Origin: Kiritimatiellia bacterium | GTDB lineage: Bacteria; Verrucomicrobiota; Kiritimatiellia; UBA8416; JAIOPI01 | Length of the DNA stretch: 6,918 nt | Direction: 5' to 3' | Assembly: GCA_028822745.1 (NCBI GenBank) | Contig: JAPKCZ010000102.1 | Location: forward strand, 1 to 6,918 | Part shown: in pieces, positions 1-5,360 of the stretch | Position numbering within the stretch: the stretch's first letter is position 1 | Layout of the letters: every line of letters starts with the position of its first letter | Position numbers and translations under genes: made by a program | Notes under the pieces: model-generated | Seen by the model: the letters and a program-made list of their open reading frames with translations, nothing else | What the model was told of the DNA's origin: nothing | Database searches by the model: none

Positions 1-2285
1 GGCGCGCTTTGGAGGGGTGGACCGACGAGCCCTTGATGCCCTATTGTGCCGGACATGAATCAGCTTTTCGCATCCTGAACGATACCTTTGTCTCAACCGA
101 AGACGGAACAGGTTTGGTGCATATTGCACCGGCTTTCGGTGAAGATGACTATCGTATCTGTCAGCGTGAAGGCGTGGCGATCGCGGATTACCTAGATGCC
201 GAATGCAAGTTCACGGACGCCTGTCCGGAGTATGTTGGGCAATTCTGCAAGGACGCTGATAAAGCGATCATTCGCCGTCTCAAGGATGAGGGCAAACTCG
301 TGCATCAGAGCACGATCATGCACAACTACCCCTTCTGTGAACGTACGGATACGCCACTGATTTATCGTGCCATCGATGCTTGGTATGTAAGCGTCGAAGC
401 CATGCGCGACGATCTTGTGGCCAACAACGACCAGGTCCACTGGGTGCCCGGTTATGTGGGTGAAAAACGATTCGCAAACTGGCTGAAGGATGCGAAAGAC
501 TGGAACATCAGTCGCAATCGTTTCTGGGGCTCCTGCCTTCCGGTGTGGATCTCCGAAGATGGTTCGGACATGATCTGTGTTGGCTCCGTAGATGAACTCG
601 AGTCGCTCTCGGGCGTGCGCGTTGACGATCTGCACAAACACACGGTCGACAAGGTGATCATCGAAAAAGAGGGTAAGGTATATCACCGAACGCCAGAGGT
701 TCTGGATTGCTGGTTCGAGTCCGGCGCCATGCCGTACGCCCAGTGTCACTATCCTTTTGAAAACAAAGAGCGTTTCGAATCGCACTTCCCTGCTGACTTC
801 ATTGCCGAGGGGCTCGACCAGACGCGCGGTTGGTTTTACACCCTGCTGGTGTTGTCGACGGCGCTCTTCAAGCGCCCCGCGTATCGCAATGTGATCGTGA
901 ATGGGTTGATGCTGGCCGAAGACGGGCGCAAGATGAGCAAGCGCCTCAAGAACTATCCCGATCCGAACGATGTCATCGACCGCTATGGTGCAGATGCCTT
1001 GCGGCTCTACATGATCTATTCACCCGTCGTGCGTGCCGAAGAACTGCGCTTTTCAGAAAACGGGGTCATGCAGTTGATGCGCGACATTCTGATACCGCTC
1101 TGGAACGCCTACAGTTTCTTTGTGACCTACGCGAACATTGATCACTGGACGCCCGACCCCAAGCGTACCGTGAGCGATAACGTGCTCGATCGTTGGATTC
1201 GAAGCTCGCTCGAAACGCTCGTGCAGCGTGTGACGGAAGCGTTGGACGCCTATGATCTTCAGCGTGCCGTGCGACCCTTCGTCCATTTTATCGACGACTT
1301 GACCAATTGGTACATTCGCAGGAGTCGTCGCCGGTTCTGGAAATCGCAGGATGACCTCGATAAGGCGCAGGCCTATGACACGTTATACTATGTGTTGTTG
1401 CAGCTCAGCAAAGTGGCTGCGCCCTTCATTCCCTTCGTCAGTGACAAAATCTTTATGAACCTGCGTACAGATGACATGCCGACATCGGTGCACTTGTGTG
1501 ACTTCCCGCAGGAGGATGCCGCGCATCGTGATCCGGAGCTGGAAGCCCAGATGACGGATATCATGACGGCCGTGCGTTTGGGGCGTCAGTTGCGGTCTGA
1601 CAACGAGTTGAAAGTCCGGCAGCCGCTGGCGGTGATGCACGTTGTGTCTCGCGATGCAGGTGTGCGAGCGCACATTGAAGCGCTGAAGGATATCATGCTT
1701 GAGGAATTGAACGTGAAGGCTGTGGCGGTGGGCGAGCAGGATACATCGCTTGCCAGCTTGCGCGCCAAGGCTGACTTCAAGGCGCTGGGGCCGCGTTTTG
1801 GGCCACGCGTTAAGCAGGTCGCGAGTGCCATCACGACGCTGACCTCTGAACAGCTTGAACCTTTACTGGAGGGGCAAAGCGTCAGCATCACGCTGCAGGA
1901 TGGGGAACGTGTCGAGCTGTTGGAGAGTGATTTTGTGATCGAGCGCTTGCCGCTTGAAGGCCTCGTTGTTGCGTCGGAAGGCAATATGATTGTTGGACTG
2001 GATACAGAGCTAACGCCTGCGTTGGAGTCTGAAGGCTTGGCGCGTGAGTTTGTGAACAAGGTTCAGAACATGCGCAAGACGGCCGATTTTGAGGTGACGC
2101 AGCGCATCCGAACGGTTTTTGTGGCAACGGACACACTCGCCGACGCGGTTACTAAATATGAATCCTATATTGGGACCGAGACGCTGGCGGTGACGACCGT
2201 GCGTGACGCTGCTGTAAGCGAAGGTACGGAGTGGGACCTCAATGGCCACGCGTGCACGATTCGCGTTGAGCCTGTCGAGGCGTAG
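1..2285 (+). CDS. ileS: Isoleucyl-tRNA synthetase, type 2 (5'-truncated by window edge)
   Basis: Class I aminoacyl-tRNA synthetase that charges tRNA(Ile) with isoleucine in the cytoplasm and hydrolyses mischarged valine. The open frame enters from upstream (first full codon at base 3), so the TTG at 9 is internal and no start is visible. About 760 C-terminal residues are present. Type 2 enzymes are roughly 1040 residues, so about 280, including the HIGH motif, lie outside. In order: the end of the CP1 editing domain, GTGLVHIAPAFGEDDY at 105-152, with the His and the second Asp expected at the editing site; the catalytic-core return segment with SRNRFWGS at 510-533; GWFYTLL near 828-848; KMSKR at 930-944, followed by LKNYPDP. 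The anticodon-binding helical domain and a long C-terminal extension follow, without a Cys-rich zinc finger. KMSKR-LKNYPDP and this C-terminus indicate the eukaryote-like class, several members of which tolerate mupirocin. The product call is very secure; the resistance phenotype is only inferred. Confidence 0.97.
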   Translation, partial: RALEGWTDEPLMPYCAGHESAFRILNDTFVSTEDGTGLVHIAPAFGEDDYRICQREGVAIADYLDAECKFTDACPEYVGQFCKDADKAIIRRLKDEGKLVHQSTIMHNYPFCERTDTPLIYRAIDAWYVSVEAMRDDLVANNDQVHWVPGYVGEKRFANWLKDAKDWNISRNRFWGSCLPVWISEDGSDMICVGSVDELESLSGVRVDDLHKHTVDKVIIEKEGKVYHRTPEVLDCWFESGAMPYAQCHYPFENKERFESHFPADFIAEGLDQTRGWFYTLLVLSTALFKRPAYRNVIVNGLMLAEDGRKMSKRLKNYPDPNDVIDRYGADALRLYMIYSPVVRAEELRFSENGVMQLMRDILIPLWNAYSFFVTYANIDHWTPDPKRTVSDNVLDRWIRSSLETLVQRVTEALDAYDLQRAVRPFVHFIDDLTNWYIRRSRRRFWKSQDDLDKAQAYDTLYYVLLQLSKVAAPFIPFVSDKIFMNLRTDDMPTSVHLCDFPQEDAAHRDPELEAQMTDIMTAVRLGRQLRSDNELKVRQPLAVMHVVSRDAGVRAHIEALKDIMLEELNVKAVAVGEQDTSLASLRAKADFKALGPRFGPRVKQVASAITTLTSEQLEPLLEGQSVSITLQDGERVELLESDFVIERLPLEGLVVASEGNMIVGLDTELTPALESEGLAREFVNKVQNMRKTADFEVTQRIRTVFVATDTLADAVTKYESYIGTETLAVTTVRDAAVSEGTEWDLNGHACTIRVEPVEA

Positions 2286-2297
2286 TCCTGTTCTCGG

Positions 2298-3362
2298 TTA
2301 TCCGCCAATTTCTGACATGGCGCGATCGGTTGCAAATTCGTCCTGGTCAAGACCGTGGCCCCATGGCTTTCGAAAAATCGCTTTTCGAATATGGGAATTC
2401 ATGTCGGTCACGCTCTGGCCCTGTCGCAATGGCGTGCGAAGGTCGATTTCATCTGGGCGCAAGAGGCAAAGGCGCAATTTTCCGTCGGCGGTCAATCGTG
2501 CACGGTTACAGCTGGCGCAAAAAGGCGCCGTGACTGAGCTGATAAACCCCAAGGAACCTTTGGCGCCGTGCAGGGCGAAGACGCGTGCCTCGCCATCCAG
2601 TGTTCCGTTATTCTGCAATTCGAGAGGACCCAACGCAGCCGAAATGCGGTCGCGAAGTTCTTGCTCTGAGACGATGCGGTCTTGTTGAAACGAGTGAATG
2701 CCGCCGCCAAAGGGCATAAGTTCAATAAATCGAATCTGCCACGGTTTGTGTTGTGAGAGCTTCGCAAGTTCGATCACGTCCTCTTGGTCATTCCATCCAC
2801 GTACAATGACAGCATTGATTTTGACCTGGAGGCCTGCTCGTTCTGCGGCTTCCAATCCGTTGAGGGCATCTTGCAGTCTGCCCCAGCGTGTGATGTCGCG
2901 GTAGCGGCCCGGATGCAGTGTGTCGATGCTGATGTTGACGCGCTGCACCCCCGCGTCACGCAATGGCGTCGCGAGATGGGCAAGTGTGATTCCATTTGTG
3001 GTGAGGGCTTGAAGCGCATCGGGAGCCGCATCTTGAACGTTCTTGATGAGTGTGGGTAAGGCCTTGAATAGCGTGGGTTCGCCGCCGGTATATCGAAACT
3101 TGTTAAACCCCAGCTTGGCGAAAATTTTGATCAGCGCTTCAAATTCGTCCAATTGAAGCATCTCGGGCTCAGGTTTGAAGGTCATGGATTCCGGCATGCA
3201 ATAGACGCAACGTAAGTTGCAGACATCGGTCAGGGAAATGCGTAAATAGTTGATATTGCGGGAGTGCTGGTCTTTGAGACCGGGCGCTGACGGCGTGGCG
3301 AGTGTGCTGACAGGGTCGTCCGCGCGTCGATATCTCAGTGTTTCTATATGTGTCGTGATCAC
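2298..3362 (-). CDS. moaA: GTP 3',8-cyclase MoaA (radical SAM, molybdenum cofactor synthesis)
   Basis: MoaA converts GTP to 3',8-cyclo-7,8-dihydro-GTP, the first step of molybdenum cofactor synthesis. With the GTG start at 3362 the protein has 354 residues. The N-terminal radical-SAM cluster is CNLRCVYC (Cys48, Cys52, Cys55), preceded by NYLRISLTD. TGGEP lies at 92-96, LTTNG near 120-124 and NISIDTL near 143-149. The second 4Fe-4S cluster, which binds GTP, is Cys282, Cys285 and Cys299 with the NRARLTADGKLRLCL segment, including Arg287 and Arg289. The protein ends in Gly-Gly, the conserved MoaA tail needed for activity. An ATG at 3425 would add 21 residues but has no Shine-Dalgarno sequence. 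The GTG has AGGA at 3374-3371, 8 bases upstream, and a possible promoter lies between the two starts, so I prefer it. The gene faces ileS, and no other moa or moe genes are in the window. The function is secure; the start is probable. Confidence 0.95.
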   Translation of the reverse strand: MITTHIETLRYRRADDPVSTLATPSAPGLKDQHSRNINYLRISLTDVCNLRCVYCMPESMTFKPEPEMLQLDEFEALIKIFAKLGFNKFRYTGGEPTLFKALPTLIKNVQDAAPDALQALTTNGITLAHLATPLRDAGVQRVNISIDTLHPGRYRDITRWGRLQDALNGLEAAERAGLQVKINAVIVRGWNDQEDVIELAKLSQHKPWQIRFIELMPFGGGIHSFQQDRIVSEQELRDRISAALGPLELQNNGTLDGEARVFALHGAKGSLGFISSVTAPFCASCNRARLTADGKLRLCLLRPDEIDLRTPLRQGQSVTDMNSHIRKAIFRKPWGHGLDQDEFATDRAMSEIGG

Positions 3363-3387
3363 ATTGCATATCCTAGGTAGGCCGTAT

Positions 3388-3416
3388 AGAATAGGCAAGC
3401 GTGCTCGGCGTGGAAA
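3388..3416 (-). promoter_or_regulatory. Candidate sigma-70-type promoter for moaA
   Basis: Read on the minus strand, TTTCCA (3416-3411) and TATTCT (3393-3388) are separated by 17 bases; each matches the sigma-70 consensus hexamer at 4 of 6 positions. Transcription would start near 3381, leaving about 19 bases before the GTG start at 3362, with AGGA in between. It would exclude the upstream ATG at 3425 as a start. This is consensus matching by eye in a genome whose sigma preferences are unknown, so it is tentative. Confidence 0.3.
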
Positions 3417-3485
3417 TGGCGTCATTGCTGATTAAGATCTGATTCTGTGCTCGCGTGAACAGATTAAACGATAGAGGCATTGAAT

Positions 3486-4007
3486 ATGAAAAAAACGAAC
3501 GTCAAAGGATGCGTCGCTCTGATGGCGCTGAGCGCTGCTCTTATTCTGTGCGCCATGGGCTGTTCAAAAAAGGCACCCGTCGATTCTGCAGACGCGTCTT
3601 CCACGCCTAGTGCCGACGCGGTTCCCGAGACCTTTCCGATCACATCGACCAACGTAGTGGTGCAGGAAATTGAGATACCAAAGGTTTCGATGCAAAAGCG
3701 CGTTGAAGCGGATTTCAATCAGGATAAGTTGCAGGACATTGCCCTCGTTGAAGAAGACGCTTCCGGAAAGAGCACGGTGTCCATTTATCTGCGCACGCAA
3801 GACGGCTCATTGAAGCGCTCCTATTACAAGGCCGGCGGCATACGCATGACGGGTGAATTTAAAATCACGGCGCTCATGAGCATGGCCAAGCGCGAGTACA
3901 CGGACTTGGTTGTTATGCAGCTGTTCAGTGATGGTAAAAAGGAGCGGGTCTTCTTTCGTACGCACGGGACCGAGTTCACCGAGGTTGAACGCACCGTTGT
4001 GAAATGA
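3486..4007 (+). CDS. Putative lipoprotein with FG-GAP/VCBS-like calcium-loop motif, function unknown
   Basis: A 173-residue predicted envelope lipoprotein that I do not recognise as a named family. The N-terminus (MKKTN, a hydrophobic stretch at about 8-24, then AMGC with Cys26) looks like a type II signal peptide. The lipobox is imperfect, with Ala at -3 and Met at -2, so processing by signal peptidase II is likely but not certain. Residues 27-50 are rich in Ser, Ala, Pro and Asp and look like a flexible tether. Residues 76-84, DFNQDKLQD, fit the D-x-N-x-D-x-x-x-D loop of FG-GAP/VCBS repeats (Asp76, Asn78, Asp80, Asp84), followed by IALVEE and strand-like segments to the end. Only one clear loop is present, so a full propeller is not expected. 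The ATG at 3486 is preferred over the in-frame TTG at 3480 because AGAGG at 3473-3477 lies 8 bases before it. It is divergent from moaA and precedes metF by 90 bases; neither neighbour suggests a role. Confidence 0.82.
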   Translation: MKKTNVKGCVALMALSAALILCAMGCSKKAPVDSADASSTPSADAVPETFPITSTNVVVQEIEIPKVSMQKRVEADFNQDKLQDIALVEEDASGKSTVSIYLRTQDGSLKRSYYKAGGIRMTGEFKITALMSMAKREYTDLVVMQLFSDGKKERVFFRTHGTEFTEVERTVVK

Positions 4008-4034
4008 GGCACCTTGCCCTCCGCTTGTCCGGCC

Positions 4035-4063
4035 TTGTTTTTCGGCGCACTTCCGTATAGTGT
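4035..4063 (+). promoter_or_regulatory. Candidate promoter for metF
   Basis: TTGTTT at 4035-4040 is followed either by TAGTGT at 4058-4063 (17-base spacer) or by the better -10 match TATAGT at 4056-4061 (5 of 6 consensus bases, but only a 15-base spacer). Transcription would start around 4068-4070 and give metF a short leader of about 30 bases. That leaves no room for a riboswitch. Weak evidence from consensus matching only. Confidence 0.27.
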
Positions 4064-4097
4064 TGCGTATCCTTCCTCAATGAAAGTTTAAGTGCCA

Positions 4098-5003
4098 ATG
4101 CATATCGACGACATTTTTGAAAAGCATCCCACGACATTCTCGTTTGAGTTCTTTCCTCCCAAAACAGAGACCGGTGCTCAGCAGCTCTTTGAGACGATTC
4201 GCCAAATCGAAGCACTCTCCCCGGCGTTTGTTGACGTGACGTATGGGGCCGGCGGCGCGACGCGTGACCTCACGCACGATCTTGTGCTTCGTCTGCACAG
4301 TGAGTCTGATGTCGCGACGATTCCGCATCTCACCACGGTCTGTCAGCGCGAGGATGAAATTCGCGACATTCTCGAAACCTATGCACGCGCAGGAATTAAT
4401 AACATTCTGGCACTGGGTGGCGATCCGCCGCGCAACAAGAGCGGTTGGGATCGCAGCCAGGACACGTTTCGCTATGCGACGAATCTTGTTGAATACATTA
4501 AGCGCTTCAATGCCGAAGGCGTTCATTCGGATTCGCGTGGATTCGGTATTGGCGTTGCCGCCTATCCGGAAGGGCACCCTGCCACACCGAATCGACTCAA
4601 GGAAATGGACTATTTGAAAAGCAAGGTCGATGCCGGGGCGGACTATATTGTAACGCAGCTCTTTTTCGATAACGGTGATTTTTATGATTTTCGCGAACGA
4701 TGTGAATTTGCCGGAATCAACATACCGATCCTTGCCGGCCTGATGCCAATTACCTCGCTGGGTGGCATGATACGTATGGCAGATCTGGCTGGCGGCACAC
4801 GCTATCCGGCTGCACTGTTGCGCGCCGTGGACCGTTGTGGTGACGACGACGATGCCGTCAAGCGCGTCGGCATACACTGGGCCACGCAGCAATGTCTTCA
4901 ACTGCTGGAGCATGACGTGCGCGGCGTCCATTTTTACACGCTCAATCACTCCGATGCGACGCGCCAGATCTACGAAACGTTGGCCTTAACGCACATGACC
5001 TGA
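4098..5003 (+). CDS. metF: 5,10-methylenetetrahydrofolate reductase
   Basis: An FAD-dependent TIM-barrel enzyme that reduces 5,10-methylene-tetrahydrofolate to 5-methyl-tetrahydrofolate, the methyl donor for methionine synthesis; cytoplasmic. The 301-residue length is typical of single-domain bacterial MetF. Motifs seen: TFSFEFFPPKTE, with Glu17 corresponding to the catalytic Glu28 of E. coli; FVDVTYGAGG near 44-53; PHLTTV at 76-81; ALGGDPP at 105-111, with Asp109 matching E. coli Asp120, which acts at the flavin; VAAYPEGHP in the middle; KVDAGADYIVTQLFFD; and HFYTLN near the C-terminus. I chose the ATG at 4098 because MHIDDIFEKHPTTFSFEFFPP aligns with the usual family N-terminus. An in-frame GTG at 4092 adds two residues. 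Neither start has a good Shine-Dalgarno sequence; GAAAG at 4082-4086 is the nearest. The product is certain; the start is uncertain by two codons. No metE or metH is visible nearby. Confidence 0.96.
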   Translation: MHIDDIFEKHPTTFSFEFFPPKTETGAQQLFETIRQIEALSPAFVDVTYGAGGATRDLTHDLVLRLHSESDVATIPHLTTVCQREDEIRDILETYARAGINNILALGGDPPRNKSGWDRSQDTFRYATNLVEYIKRFNAEGVHSDSRGFGIGVAAYPEGHPATPNRLKEMDYLKSKVDAGADYIVTQLFFDNGDFYDFRERCEFAGINIPILAGLMPITSLGGMIRMADLAGGTRYPAALLRAVDRCGDDDDAVKRVGIHWATQQCLQLLEHDVRGVHFYTLNHSDATRQIYETLALTHMT

Positions 5004-5024
5004 TTGGCGTAGCCGTTCTAGCGC

Positions 5025-5061
5025 CGCCGGTCACGGTGACACGCGCGAAACCGGCGAAACC
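5025..5061 (+). repeat. Overlapping inverted and direct repeats between metF and the small gene
   Basis: Three short repeats overlap here. CGCCGGT (5025-5031) and ACCGGCG (5050-5056) form a perfect 7-base inverted repeat around an 18-base loop. GTCAC (5030-5034) and GTGAC (5036-5040) form an 11-base dyad centred on G5035. GCGAAACC occurs twice, at 5045-5052 and 5054-5061, with a 9-base period. There is no T-tract after the stem, so it is not a standard intrinsic terminator. It sits between the metF stop and the Shine-Dalgarno sequence at 5066, where it could act as an operator, an RNA structure or nothing. The repeats are observed; a role is not established. Confidence 0.45.
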
Positions 5062-5065
5062 ATTC

Positions 5066-5073
5066 AGGAGGTG
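5066..5073 (+). promoter_or_regulatory. Strong Shine-Dalgarno sequence of the 57-residue gene
   Basis: AGGAGGTG is complementary to the 3' end of bacterial 16S rRNA over its full length. Five bases separate AGGAGG from the ATG at 5077. It is the strongest ribosome binding site in the window and is the main evidence that the short reading frame behind it is translated. It also places the start at 5077 rather than at the in-frame GTG at 5071, which overlaps it. Confidence 0.8.
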
Positions 5074-5076
5074 AGC

Positions 5077-5250
5077 ATGCGTGTGGCCGTGGACTCCGCG
5101 CAACTTCGGGAACTGTTGGGCCGGTTCGTGGATGTGTACTATGCGCAGCGTTTCGGGCCCGATCGAATGGCGACGGGCGAGGCTGTCGCGCTTGATGAGG
5201 CGCTCGATGCGCTTCAGGCAGCCTGGAAAGCTTCGAAAGCGAATTCGTAG
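5077..5250 (+). CDS. Small hypothetical protein, 57 residues
   Basis: A short frame from ATG at 5077 to TAG at 5248-5250. The product begins MRVAVDSAQLRELLGRF and ends QAAWKASKANS. It has no Cys and no signal peptide or membrane segment. It looks like two helices: residues 7-25, with a YY-A-QRFG end, and 36-54, with alternating Leu/Ala and acidic residues. A short turn with Gly-Pro-Asp (27-29) and Thr-Gly (33-34) separates them. That suggests a small cytoplasmic helical hairpin, possibly one that dimerises or binds a partner. I do not recognise the family. The consensus Shine-Dalgarno sequence and a codon composition like the neighbouring genes support it as real. It lies 73 bases after metF on the same strand and may be co-transcribed with it. 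The reading frame on the opposite strand across this segment lacks comparable support. Confidence 0.72.
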   Translation: MRVAVDSAQLRELLGRFVDVYYAQRFGPDRMATGEAVALDEALDALQAAWKASKANS

Positions 5251-5266
5251 GCGGCCGTGAAGACTC

Positions 5267-5295
5267 TTGCCATTCTGTGCCGGATTTCCTATTGA
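5267..5295 (+). promoter_or_regulatory. Candidate promoter for the GH4 gene
   Basis: TTGCCA (5267-5272, 5 of 6 consensus -35 bases) is followed after 17 bases by TATTGA (5290-5295, 3 of 6 for -10). It lies in the 110-base gap between the small gene and the GH4 gene and would give a leader of about 60 bases. No clear operator was found in the rest of the gap; a small imperfect hairpin around CCAAGGAAGCTTTGG (5312-5326) is the only other structure. Tentative. Confidence 0.3.
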
Positions 5296-5360
5296 GTATT
5301 GCTCTGCTGTCACCAAGGAAGCTTTGGCGGACAATGTTTGATTTTTAAAAGGAGATTCAC

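Noticed and set aside
192..785. A 197-residue open frame on the minus strand opposite ileS
   Set aside because: It is a register-aligned mirror of highly conserved IleRS coding sequence with no start signals.
3363..3485. Molybdenum cofactor riboswitch upstream of moaA
   Set aside because: The likely moaA leader is about 19 bases, and the whole divergent region is about 120 bases without a multi-stem pattern.
4010..4025. Hairpin after the lipoprotein gene as an intrinsic terminator
   Set aside because: The short stem near the lipoprotein stop contains a bulge and a 3-base loop and is followed by mixed sequence without a T-tract.
4008..4097. SAM riboswitch upstream of metF
   Set aside because: The gap is only 90 bases, the probable transcription start leaves about 30 bases of leader, and I found no SAM riboswitch core pattern or terminator stem.
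4077..4949. A 290-residue open frame on the minus strand opposite metF
   Set aside because: Its codons are in exact register with the metF codons, so it stays open only because metF rarely uses TTA, CTA and TCA. It has no ribosome binding site or family signature, and metF is unambiguous.
4942..5334. A 130-residue minus-strand frame spanning the metF end, the small gene and part of the gap
   Set aside because: It overlaps the metF C-terminus and the plus-strand small gene, which has a far better ribosome binding site; its Arg/His-rich composition is typical of a non-coding mirror frame.
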